Shown here: one piece after another, positions 1 to 9,780 of the stretch
Layout: each line of letters opens with the position of its first letter
Numbering within the stretch: position 1 is the first letter of the stretch
Assembly (NCBI GenBank): GCA_964019135.1
Contig: OZ025263.1
Coordinates: 20,375,123-20,439,122 of the forward strand
DNA: 64,000 nucleotides
Origin: Arenicola marina
Lineage: Eukaryota; Annelida; Polychaeta; Arenicolidae
Direction of reading: 5' to 3'
The notes under the pieces: model-generated
Database searches by the model: none
Told to the model about the DNA's origin: nothing
Seen by the model: only the letters and a program-made list of their open reading frames with translations
Program-made: the position numbers and the translations under genes

Positions 1-282
1 TCAAAATCGGCGGGCGCGAATTATACACCGGTGCGACTAGAAATTACGGTAGATTGTCTACCTCAAGATGCACGTTGAAAGTTACCGGTACAAAATGGGT
101 ACACAGGCTTTACAAGTTTCCTGTTGCATCTCTTTTGGTTAGTACATGAAACATTGAAACATTCTTACATTGAACAATGCTCACTTTGTACTCCTTAAAT
201 AATCAACTACGGATCAAAATTTGTTCTACTTATGCACATATCTTTATACCATCAAGTGATATTTCCCTGAACCAACATTTAC
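1..282 (-). other. MED27: MED27 intron 2, partial
   Basis: This AT-rich sequence follows the exon 2 donor and runs off the left edge of the window. No exon is visible in it. Exon 3 of MED27 is expected further left. Confidence 0.65.
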
Positions 283-427
283 CTTGTTTGACCACTTATA
301 TGCTCCAAGTATCTGTGGATACAATGGGGTTTTGTCTGTAACTGGATCTAAGTTCAGAAGTCCACTGTTGCCGAGGCTGGATGTGGTTGCTGATGGAGTG
401 AGGTTGTTTGCAGATTTCTCAAGTTCA
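283..427 (-). CDS. MED27: Mediator subunit MED27, coding exon 2 (residues 66-114)
   Basis: This exon carries the most diagnostic MED27 sequence, NSGLLNLDPVTDKTPLY followed by GAYKWSNK. The human protein, as I remember it, reads NSGLLSLDPVQDKTPLY and QAYKWSNK here. On the minus strand the acceptor is a pyrimidine-rich tract ending TTTGCAG (430-428), so the exon begins at 427 with T, completing the Gly codon from exon 1. It runs 145 bases and ends after the Lys of WSNK at 283, followed by a GTAAAT donor (282-277), so the next intron is phase 0. The segment before NSGLL (about residues 70-84, Thr/Ser rich) is less conserved, as expected for a linker between helices. The remainder of the protein (about 200 residues in human) must lie left of base 1. 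Confidence 0.93.
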
Positions 428-689
428 CTGCAAAGATATAACTCACACGTGCACAACGTTGGCATATTTATACCAATAAAATTTAAACTAGACTAAGCAA
501 AGTCCCTGAAATAGAAGTAATACCGGTTGTTTTCATCTTTTGCTGGTATCTAAACACAAATTACTCGGTGTGCTCTAGCAATTCATTCCACCTTCAATTT
601 TCTTTAGCCACACACATATCCCATTAGCCACATATATGTATATATGTTTTTCCGCTCCAAAAACATCGTGTTTATAAGCCAAATCACAC

Positions 690-905
690 TTTCGTGTGCA
701 ATGTATTATTTGATCCGTTCGGGATAAGCAGTGCCATGTGGACGAGTGATGCGATGAAGGACATGAGATCTTTATCCTGTGACCACACAGACATGGCCAC
801 ATAGGGGCTCGCACCATCGATCCACATGCTGTTAGGCTCCCAGGTGGCCAGAGCGCTAAATGCAAGCGTTCACCTTCGGAGCCTTGGAAATTCTTTGGGC
901 CAATG
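690..905 (-). mobile_element. Possible tRNA-derived SINE copy (degenerate)
   Basis: Read on the minus strand, TGGCCACCTGG resembles a tRNA-type A box. It is followed about 35 bases later by GGTGCGAGCCCC, close to the B-box consensus GGTTCGANYCC. A unique tail follows. Spacing is right for a Pol III internal promoter, but the A box has a mismatch at a key A and no target-site duplication was found. It could be chance similarity. Confidence 0.3.
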
Positions 906-1189
906 ACAGCCACATCACTGCTGGCAATCAATTTCGCGAAATCGTGTTATGATCGTTGATTGAAAACCAGGCCATTTTTTTTTCGCCACTGTGGCGACAT
1001 GCATGGGTCAATCTTGCGCGATGTGGGGAAACATGTGGGGACGCACCCAGAATTAATAATTGCTATTTGCCCACTTTTTTGTTACACTTTGGGAGATTGG
1101 TCTAAAATTTCCAGATTGCAAAATAGGACCTAATTAATCCCATTACACTTTCTTTTACTTGGCAATTGATTCTTTTTGTAATATCCAAA

Positions 1190-1439
1190 CTGGGCTCGCG
1201 CTAGGATATTTTTTTCATTAGCCAATTTGGCTAATTCAGTGGAAAAACATTAGCCAAAATTAGCCAAATATTTGTTCGAGGATTTTCTGGTTCCATTTGT
1301 TGAAAAAAAACATGAATAAAAATGTGTTTGTAGTTGAAATTTTATATTCGCCATTTTGGCGAGTGTCCAGGAAGTTCTTATCGCCAAATCCCGAATTTTC
1401 TCGCCAAATGGCTATTGGCGAATGCTAACGCGAGCCCAG
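1190..1439. mobile_element. MITE-like element with terminal inverted repeats, in MED27 intron 1
   Basis: The left end reads CTGGGCTCGCGCTAGG. The right end, read in reverse complement, is CTGGGCTCGCGTTAGC, so 14 of the first 16 bases match. A 5-bp direct repeat CCAAA flanks the element on both sides (1185-1189 and 1440-1444), a likely target-site duplication. The 250-bp interior is AT-rich, has no coding capacity, and carries repeated TTAGCCAA and TCGCCAAAT words that extend the symmetry inward. The non-coding interior, short length and TIRs fit a non-autonomous DNA transposon. The superfamily is not assigned: the GGGCTC-type end recalls hAT-like MITEs, but hAT duplications are normally 8 bp. 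Confidence 0.7.
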
Positions 1440-3780
1440 CCAAAGTAATATTGCATATGATGAAGCTCCATTGACCACAAATGTCAGCCATCAAGGAAAC
1501 TAAAAGGAGCATGGCAATATTTGCCACTGGATGTAATTAATAGAATACAGACAGCAGACATCATGATAAACTTGTTTCTTCTTTTAGTTTAGTTTCAGGC
1601 TGACATGAATAGTTATAATAAGAGTTATATTGAAGACAAAATGATATGTGAAGATGTCCCCCCTGTATCTCTCATAAAGGCACCATACAAAAAGCGGAGA
1701 GGGTTTACAAGACAACTGTGCATTTGGGGACACTTTGTTTTGTCACATTAGCCTATCCCATTAGATCGATTGTTATAGATTATATATTGTTTTATATCTA
1801 TAACAGCCACATTATAGGATACCAGATTTGATCTCAAGTACAATGACAGTACAGCAAACAAGCACCTGAAGCTACACCAGCTAATTGACATATCTTGGGT
1901 GGTTCTCTTCGTGAAGAACAAGCCGACAATAGCAGGCGACGGAACAAGTGCTATCAGTGATACCTAAAAGGGTGACTGTGGTGGTATCAATGGCATGATA
2001 CAAACTCAGCTGCTTGTATGACTATAGTGATACAAGGATGAGCATGAGTTACCCTTCAGTGGAACAAGACTTGCTTTTGGAGAGTCCTGGAACAAGCTAT
2101 ATTTTTAAATGGTGGTAAGTGGCAAAAGATTTGTTTTCGTGGATGTCTTGTGGGCTGATGAATTAGCGAATAGCCCTTGGGGCCTTCAATCTTTGTGTGC
2201 AGCTATTTATAAATATACCCTACAGTCGGCACAGAAAATATTTGCCTGGCTTTTACTTTGGGATGCTAAAATTACTGTTAGTATAGAAACTTTGCATGGA
2301 TACATAATGCTCTGTCCCTTTTTCTAGTACTTGATATTAGACTCTTCCGTAGGCCTACTTCTGTAACCAATGAAAACGTAGTAATATGGCCTTCACCTCA
2401 CATCATAAAAAGGCGGCTCTCAATACACTTTTGTCTGCTATACTTTATGCTAAAGACTATCGTGTTGTGCTGTTATTAATTAAAATACACCTTCAAGTAA
2501 GTTAAAATCACAAGGGTCTTGTGTACTGGAGCAAATAAATATATAAATCGTGTCTGTAAATCATGGCTGCAAATGGTGCATGTATGCAGCGCCGCCTGGC
2601 TAGTCCCGATACCATTTGAACCATTGATAGCATGGGTCCCAAACTTTGTAACCATCAATTACCTGCAATAGAGGGTGTTGCTGTTATCCTTAAGTTCAAA
2701 GTGACTGACTGACAATGTCCTCTAAAGGACAGTCATATGCTAACGGAGCAGAGGAATCAAGTTGCATTCACAGGTACCAATATATGCCAAAAACAAATAT
2801 GGTGGATGGTTGGTCGGGAAAAGTCGCATGCTTTAACATTTCTTCATGAAATTATAGCAGAACAACCTGGTGTTGATACATTTTCTTGATGTCAGAAGAT
2901 AGAACAAGGTATATAAAATATATAAATACTATGATTGTACATGCATACATTATGATAAAAGCTACAGTCAATTCCCAACTGGCGTCTAAAGAATTTAGCA
3001 TGGACACTGTTGTGTCCCTAGAGAAGTGGGCTTGCCTGGGGGTTACGACAGGCCACTTCATCACTCACAAGCTCGCACTAAAGTGGCAGCAGACACCAGC
3101 CTTTTTGCTGGTGAAAGGCTCCTGATGGCATAAAAAATTGCAATTTCACACTAACATCTTTGCTGTTTTCACTTTTCTTTAAAACCAACATAACCATAAA
3201 TCATTTGACTTTTCATTTGTAGCCTGCTTTTCTGCCAATAAATGCCTTATGTGCGAATCGCTGGGCTTCATAATGAGAGCCCAACATCTACGCTGACCGC
3301 TTAGGCGCCATGATTGTTTTCAACAGTTGGTCAAAGTGACTTTTTTCGTGGGCCTGAAAGCAGGCCATTGAAGACCGCATGTGCTACACGGATTGGGGCC
3401 ACTAACATTTGCCACTTTGGACTTCAGAGCACAACCGCAATGGTGGCCGAAAACAGTCCTTTCGACAGAGTGCTCTGACAAAAATGAGCACTGAGTCTTT
3501 TACAAGAGTCACTGGGACTATTGGACAGATATTTTTAAATTATGAAAAGTTTTCAATTATGTAGGTATTCATATATAAGTGACAAACACATGATATAATT
3601 GAGCTCATGGTGATTTTTTTATGAACTCTCATGATTGCTGACTTTCTGCAAGCTGTCGGCTCTGGCCCTTAGGCCAGCTCTGGTAAGCCTGGAGGCACTT
3701 ATGCCAAATGCATGATGATGATATATGTCATCCCGCCATAGATTAGGTAGCCATAGATATGCATTATGGCAAGCCGAGGT

Positions 3781-4058
3781 AGGATATATTTTGAATATTA
3801 ATCTAGATGTATCCAGGATATATTTTGAATATTAATCTAAGCTTAGATGTATCCAGGATATATTTTGAATATTAATCTAGATGTATCCAGGATATATTTT
3901 GAATATTAATCTAGATGTATCCAGGATATATTTTGAATATTAATCTAGATGTATCCAGGATATATTTTGAATATTAATCTAGATGTATCCAGGATATATT
4001 TTGAATATTAATCTAGATGTATCCAGGATATATTTTGAATATTAATCTAGATGTATCC
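3781..4058. repeat. 34-bp minisatellite, 8 copies, in MED27 intron 1
   Basis: Eight copies begin at 3781, 3815, 3855, 3889, 3923, 3957, 3991 and 4025, each opening with AGGATATATTTTGAATATTA. Copies are nearly identical. The second carries a 6-bp insertion that creates AAGCTT. The array ends about 80 bases before the exon 1 donor. The sequence immediately right of the array and the last unit together match a single-copy sequence at about 29115-29170, so the array is an internal expansion inside a dispersed repeat. Confidence 0.95.
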
Positions 4059-4140
4059 CCATGGAATAGCTGAATTTAAAAATATTCCCGCCATCCCGCC
4101 GGCCCTGCCCAATTTTTAGAGCGATATTAGGCATACTTAC

Positions 4141-4337
4141 CCAAAATCGCGCATCACCGCAAGCAAGCTGTGTTGTATTTCAGACAAGAACACTTTCTCC
4201 TTCGCTTCTTCCGTACGAGCATCTTTCATTCCATCCGCAAGCTTCTGGAACACAAATGAGACACTCGCTCGGAGCTCTTGAGTCGATTTTATCGCATTTG
4301 AGAGCAGTTCCGAAACGTTTGCTTCGGCGGACGCCAT
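4141..4337 (-). CDS. MED27: Mediator subunit MED27, coding exon 1 (residues 1-65 plus two bases of codon 66)
   Basis: MED27 is a subunit of the nuclear Mediator complex, which links DNA-bound activators to RNA polymerase II. Reading from the ATG at 4337, the exon encodes MASAEANVSELLSNAIKSTQ and continues through LRASVSFVF, DGM and MRDF. These line up with the helical N-terminus of vertebrate MED27 as I remember it (ALRSSVSRVF, KDGM, NRDL). The ATG has A at -3 and G at +4, a good animal initiation context, and the N-terminal length matches the family. The exon ends at 4141 with GG directly before a strong donor, GTAAGT (4140-4135), so the intron is phase 2. The joined codon GG+T gives Gly, followed by ELEKSANNL in exon 2. 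The gene is truncated by the window edge, not visibly broken. Confidence rests mainly on the exon 2 match and the phase agreement. Confidence 0.9.
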
Positions 4338-4440
4338 TGTTGTTTCACTTGATGACTAATGACCGGAAAACACCGAGTGATACCGATGCGAACGAAGACT
4401 GTCGTGAGAATTTGCCTAAATTGTGTGGGGTAGGGAGTTT
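4338..4440 (-). promoter_or_regulatory. MED27: Probable MED27 5' UTR / core promoter region
   Basis: This is the sequence immediately upstream of the MED27 ATG on the minus strand. No TATA box is visible. The start codon sits in ACATGGCG, which resembles the YY1-type motif (AANATGGCG) often found at the 5' end of TATA-less housekeeping genes. A poly-G/poly-C foldback element abuts this region at about 4437. The transcription start cannot be placed from sequence alone. Confidence 0.35.
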
Positions 4441-4613
4441 GAAAGGCAATGTCTCATTGGGGAGGGGGGGGGGGGGGTGCTCTCTGAAAAAGTTCGACGC
4501 GGGGGGGGGGGGGGCGTTACTCGAAGAACTCGACTTCTAGTGTATGTTCCACTTCCTAACGAGGCGGGGGGTAATTGCCCCCCCCCCACCAATGAGGCAT
4601 CGCCTTTCAAAGC
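4437..4613. repeat. Poly-G/poly-C foldback (inverted repeat) next to the MED27 start
   Basis: The left arm (about 4438-4471) contains TTTGAAAGGCAATGTCTCAT running into a G tract. The right arm (about 4578-4612), in reverse complement, contains TTTGAAAGGCGATGCCTCAT, also running into a G tract. Two further long G runs lie in the 100-bp loop. The arms differ at only a few positions over about 30 bases. The structure could be a short foldback transposon or a hairpin-forming repeat. No coding capacity is credible here. Confidence 0.6.
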
Positions 4614-6017
4614 CCCCAATGTGTGTCGTGTATTGCCCTTTTGACAAGCTGACAAGAGACAGGTTAGGGAGGTACTACGTCTTGGCAGGCAGGCGGTGTT
4701 GCTTCATAAAAACATATTTTCTCAACAAAGTACTTTTATATGACATGATGACCGGTCCACTTGAATTTGCCAAACAGTGGGTATAAAGTCAGTCTTGGCG
4801 TGCCGTGCTTTGCCTGAGGTAACATATGGTTGCGGACCGACATTATGTGACATCAAGTTGCATCAAATATATAAAGGAACTTATATGGTCCCAAAGATAT
4901 ATCAGTTGACACTTTTGTGGTTGCAATATGAAAATATAATAATGTGAAAAGCGAACTTTACTTGGGGTGCATTTGTAGACGCAAGTGCCGTATGCAAATC
5001 AGCCGTTGTTGACATTTTGATGGGTGAGCAAATGCAAACGAAGAGTAGTACAGAATCACCTTCCCTTACTGCCCCCCACCCCTCTCCCTCACCCCTTCCC
5101 CTCATGCATCCCCCCTCTCCCTCATGCCCCCCTCCCCCTCATGCACCCCCTTCCCCCCCATGCCCTATACCGCCACCCATACACCCACCCACTGTTTCCC
5201 CTCTTCGGCCCTACTTCATAACATCGCTGATGTCGTTCATAATCACTGTCGTATTCTGTCGTATTATGTATGCGCCTTAAAGTCTAAGATTTTGGCCATT
5301 ACTTAATTTTGGTCTAAGTTTTATCTAAGTTTGCGAACGCATATATTAGCATCACAGAAGCAGGCGTGATGCCAGATTTAACATTGAGAGATTTGATTTA
5401 GCGGGAAAAAGTTCATTCTTCCGCAATAAGCAATAGTGGTCAATGAAACATTCGTCTTGAACATCCATTAGCTTGAGGGGGGTGGGTTGAAGCTCCCCCC
5501 CCCCCCCTCCGTGGATCGGCCACTGGGTAGCACCTACATGTCACTTTGCGATATACATCGGCGTGAAGCCCGACTTTCAGTGAATACTAGTTCACAAGGA
5601 AGGGGTGGGGGGGCGTTGCAACCCCCCTAACCCCCTGCCCCCACCCGGCCGTCGCTTAATCTGCCCATGATTCGGCCTATGCTCTTGTACCGGATTTTGA
5701 TCGTACCATTTGAACGGCAATATGCGCGCGGTCGGTGCGGCTCTACCCACGGGCAGATACGGGGGTGGGGGGTCCCGGGGCTCCGGGGGTCCCCCCTCTT
5801 TTTTTGGAGCAAGAATGACAATTTTTAATACCAAATTTAAGCCATCTGAGGCGTGGACCCCCCTCCAGTCGTCAAAATATTTGAACTGGTGGAGCCCCAC
5901 CCCGGTCCCCCCCCCCCCGGCCCCATCGGTCTCAGTGGACGCCTCCCTTCACAAATTATTGAGCCCCGTATTCTGTATGCACTCTAAACGTATCGCCTCA
6001 CCAGGCGTTGCGACTAA

Positions 6018-6133
6018 GTTAGGCCTGGAGTTGTGCTGCCTTACGGCTACCAGATAATGAGGCTTCATTCCGGAACTCTTCAAGGATGAAGGTAATAATC
6101 TACTTTAGCAGACGACAACTGTCACAATTTAGG
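6018..6133 (+). repeat. Dispersed repeat module A, copy 1
   Basis: This segment, starting at TTAGGCCTGGAGTTGTGCTG, recurs at 6805-6921. The best-preserved part is the right half, ending GCAGACGACAACTGTCAC in both copies. It is non-coding, and no terminal inverted repeats or target duplication are evident. Confidence 0.75.
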
Positions 6134-6169
6134 TAGAAGTTGAGTGTGATCCTCTGTAAATACTACCAG

Positions 6170-6780
6170 TCCATTTTCAGCACCCAGTCCCTCCCCTCCC
6201 CTCCCCTCCCGACAGATCTGTCCAATATTTGGGCCGATTTTCGTGCCACCCGCCCATTCACCGCCACTCACCAACACATACAATCGGTTTATCCACACCA
6301 TATTCAATCGTCGACCACCAAAAGCAGGCCGCTCAAAGCTCGTTGCCCCACCAGGAACATTGCTCACCTTGCCAACCAATTTCCATTTCCTTTATTTTTT
6401 TGCGAGCCCTACAAATTACATTGTTCTCAAAATTTGTCTTATATGTTAACAGTTTGTGTTGGGCTTAATTGTCAAGAAAAGGGTGGTATGGTGGGCCAAG
6501 AGAGGGCAGGTGGAATTAAGGAAAAGGGTGGTACAAGTGAGAGAAAAGAGAGGACTGGTGGGCGTAAGGAAAAAGCTGGTGGGAAGAGGATGAGGTAGTG
6601 GCCAGGTACAAAAAAGGTGGTAGGGCGATGGACAGGAGAGTGGATAGAGAGGGAGAAAATATGGGAGATGGGATGAGAAGAGCGGCGGAGAAAAGGACAA
6701 GAGAGGGGTGGAGGGCAGAGGGATAACAGAGGGGTTGTGGAGTGAGGGATAAGGATAAGGATAAAGGTACTCTGTGTGAT
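6170..6780 (+). repeat. Dispersed repeat module B, copy 1
   Basis: This segment shares several blocks, in the same order and orientation, with 8235-8700. Shared words include CGGTTTATCCACA, ATCGTCGACCACCAAAA, TTAATTGTCAAGAAAA and GACAAGAGAGGG. The right half is purine-rich (GA-rich on the plus strand). The open frames are low-complexity and are not considered genes. Confidence 0.65.
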
Positions 6781-6804
6781 GTCGACCGCGTTACGTGTTG
6801 TTGT

Positions 6805-6921
6805 GTTAGGCCTGGAGTTGTGCTGCCATCTCACGGCTACCGGATAATGACGCTTCATTTTTGAACTCTTCAATAAAGAAGGTAATAATCTACTTTAGCA
6901 GACGACAACTGTCACACTCAG
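6805..6921 (+). repeat. Dispersed repeat module A, copy 2
   Basis: Same orientation as the copy at 6018-6133. It opens TTAGGCCTGGAGTTGTGCTG and ends GCAGACGACAACTGTCAC, with small indels in the middle. Module B copy 1 lies between the two A copies, which suggests a composite or tandemly duplicated unit. Confidence 0.75.
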
Positions 6922-8059
6922 GTGATTCTGCCCGGATGTAATACCAGAAGGAGTGTCAGAGGAAACCTAACTGGACCGAAGTTAAGTGCCATCCCCTGGT
7001 GACAGAAGTAGACAAACGCAAAGAGCTTATTACCGTCGCAAGGTAGCGTTGAGTAGCACATGTCAAGGTGAGCACGGGTAGCAGGGGCGGATCCAACAAT
7101 TTGTAAAGAGAGGGGTCCACTGTGAACTCGCGGCCGGTGGGGCAGGGTGGGGGGGGGGGGTCCTGGGAATCCGGACCCCCCCCCCCGCCCCCTATTGAGG
7201 AAGAATGCATTTTTTAATGCACAATTTGGGTCATCTGAGGCATAAACTGGTGTCGGTATCCCCGATAATGTCTGCGTGGTATTTGCCGTGAAAATTATTT
7301 ATGTTCTCTGTCAGTCAGCCCATATCTCACATAAGCCTTGCGGCAACCCACCCGCCCTATAGTATCCCTGAGCCCATTATCCCAGCATGCTGCCCTGGCT
7401 CAGCGGGAGGCGTCTCAAAGAGTATACGCATACATTTATTCGTATATATGAGGCCATCATGCCCATAATAAATACAGGGTTACATAAATAACTCGGTGTA
7501 ACTGGATATATAAGATTTAAGGTTCGTCGTTTACTTGGCGCAACCCGTCCGCCCCATATAAATAAATTGATAAATTCAGTAAAAATAACCAGGTTATAGG
7601 TTAAAGTGCCCTACTTAAAGCAATCTGCAGGGATCGATAAGTAGGTCAAGGTGAGGTTAAACTTGGGATATTCATATCCTATGTCAGCAGTGTGATGCGA
7701 TTCATATTGATAGGTTCAGTGTTCGTCTTTAAGTAACACTTAATAATTCTTAGTCTAATCAGCCAAAAAAGTGGTTAAAGCGTCCTGAATAACCAACCAA
7801 CCATCTAATCTGCCCAATAAATAAAATAGCTTGATTTATCTTTTTGAATAATTAATCGCATCCACCGCTGCCAAGACTTATAAACGTTATGGACATTGTG
7901 CCATAACAAACAGCCGACACCATGACTACAGGTCGCCGGCGAGACACATAAGCCGGGCTTTCTGCTTGTTCATTTCGCAGTTTTGGTTTCCTATATTTGC
8001 AGGTCTCCAGGCACCAGTTTTAATACCCTTGAATGACTCAATGGGTGGGACGGTGTCAT

Positions 8060-8766
8060 CAACAAGAGCCGGACTCGGCACGCCGGGGCCGTTCTGGGTC
8101 GTTCATGGCCCACTCCGGTGGCTCTTAAAGTTAACCCGACCTCATCATCCCCAACCCCCTTACTTACCAGCATCAACCCTCCTCCAAGCTATAACCCACC
8201 CGCCCCACAATTTTCTCCCAAAAATTTCCACTCTACGAGTCCTTTTCCAGCAACTGGTCCCTCCCCCCCCGCCCCGACGGATCTGCCCAATCTCGTGCCA
8301 CCAGCCCATCCCCACCCCCACCCCCACTCCCCAACACATCCAGTCGGTTTATCCACATCATATAATCGTCGACCACCAAAACCGGCGGCTTAAAACCTTC
8401 ACCCTACCATGAACATTGATCACCTGGTAAAAAGGGCTAAATTTCGGACAAAACCGCTTTAATTGTCAAGAAAAAAGTCGTATGGTGTGCCAGGAGAGGA
8501 CTGGTAGGGTAAGGAAAAGTGGAGCCATGTTCCGTATTCTTTACATGCAACTACCACACATGGCCACAGCACGGTGGGGTGAGAGTGGCGGTGGAGAATA
8601 GGACAAGAGAGGGATGGAGGGTAGAGGGACCACAGAGGGGTGTAGGACGAGGGAGTGGTGAGCGATAAGTGGGATAAAGAGAGGGAGAGGAGAGTAACGT
8701 TGACATGTTGGAGTCACCGCGGTGGGACATGAACGACCCAGAGCGGCCCCGGTTCGACTCTTGTTG
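8060..8766. mobile_element. Foldback-type element with about 60-bp inverted arms
   Basis: The left arm (8060-8124) contains CAACAAGAGCCGGACTCGG, then TCTGGGTCGTTCATGGCCCA. The right arm (8711-8766), in reverse complement, contains CAACAAGAGTCGAACC, then TCTGGGTCGTTCATGTCCCA. The loop of about 590 bp holds dispersed module B. There is no transposase-like frame and no target-site duplication was found. This is likely a non-autonomous foldback; a chance inverted pair of older repeats is the alternative. Confidence 0.55.
8235..8700 (+). repeat. Dispersed repeat module B, copy 2, inside a foldback
   Basis: Shares ordered blocks with 6170-6780, with gaps. It lies in the loop of the inverted repeat whose arms are at 8060-8124 and 8711-8766, so the B module could be the internal part of a larger foldback element. 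Copy 1 lacks such arms. Confidence 0.65.
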
Positions 8767-9780
8767 AAGGCACCACATCACCAGTGGGATCAACTTCCGA
8801 ATCACGAAAATATTGAGGCTGAAAGGTCGCTTTATGAACTTTGCTAGCGCCCAATACTTATGGTGTTGTGTTGTAGCCTAATATCTATGGTATGTTGCTG
8901 GTTTTAATGTGTATTCTGGTATGCAAGAGAACAATGCTAGTGTTTATATAATTAAAATATTTGGTTCATAATTAAGGTAGTTAACCCAGTAATATTCCGC
9001 TGTGGGTGACAATACAACGAGCTTGATTGATAAAGACTTATTTAAGGCCCGTACAAAGCCACTGGAGCCTATTGCCGCACGGGGACCCAGACAGGAGCCT
9101 CGCCTCTCAACATCAGCACCTGGTGGTTAGGTGGGGGGCGGGGGGCAGAGGTCAGGTGAGCACGAGTCCGGTGGATGTTAGGACGGGGGGGGGGGCAGGA
9201 AAGCACGAGTCTGGTGGGTGTCGGGGGGATGGGTGACGGAGCGGGCGAGCATGAGTCGGTTGGTGTCGGCGGGGGGGGGGGGGGGCGCCGTGGTGGCTCT
9301 GACATCAAAACATTTACAAAATCTGACATGCGATCCAGATATAGATAAGTTACGTTATAATCTTATCTTTCCACATACAAGCACGTTGATGATTTTAATT
9401 GCGGTTTAGCTTCAGTTTAGCTTCAGTTCATAGTTTACAGAATCTGTGCCATGTACGAAGGCGTTATGACAAGTAGCATCTTCCACTCTTTCAGGTGGAA
9501 ATCAAAAGTGGAGCCCCTAGCAGCGAATGTTATGCTGCACAGGAAGTAAAATATATGCTTTTAGAGACATCTTCTGTCAGATTGCCGATATGATTGTACG
9601 AGACATAGACCTTCAGGATGGCTGAAGATCGGGTATAGGAATCATGTTTGTTTCAGAAGGGATGCTAAGCAATAAATATCATTCTTTGCCTCACGGTGTC
9701 TACTATTGGCAAGCAATACATAGGCATAGACAAGGGATTCTGAGGGGGGGCATGTCGCAAGGTGTAACGCCCACTGCACG

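Larger units (their letters stand above)
428..4140 (-). other. MED27: MED27 intron 1 (about 3.7 kb), repeat-bearing
   Basis: This is the phase-2 intron between the two MED27 coding exons. Donor GTAAGT and acceptor CAG are both visible. It contains a MITE (1190-1439), a 34-bp minisatellite (3781-4058) and two weak tRNA-like stretches (about 690-900 and 3240-3310, minus strand). The open frames inside it, including a 118-codon one at 575-931, have no recognisable similarity and no splice-site support. I see no nested gene. Confidence 0.8.
4620..9780. other. Gene-free stretch with repeat modules and G/C-run hairpins
   Basis: No exon or conserved protein was recognised. The stretch holds C-rich simple sequence (5070-5200), G-run/C-run inverted repeats near 5475-5510, 5605-5640, 5755-5800 and 7145-7195, and duplicated dispersed modules (listed separately). 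It also has a degenerate 50-60 bp repeat with GCACGAGTC words at about 9150-9290. Between about 7260 and 7960 the sequence is of ordinary composition and I see nothing recognisable. Confidence 0.6.

Noticed and set aside
3240-3310. tRNA-like minus-strand sequence in MED27 intron 1 (GGCGCCTAAGCGGTCAGCG)
   Set aside because: The A-box-like start is suggestive but the B box is poor; kept only as a hint beside the 42245-42318 element.
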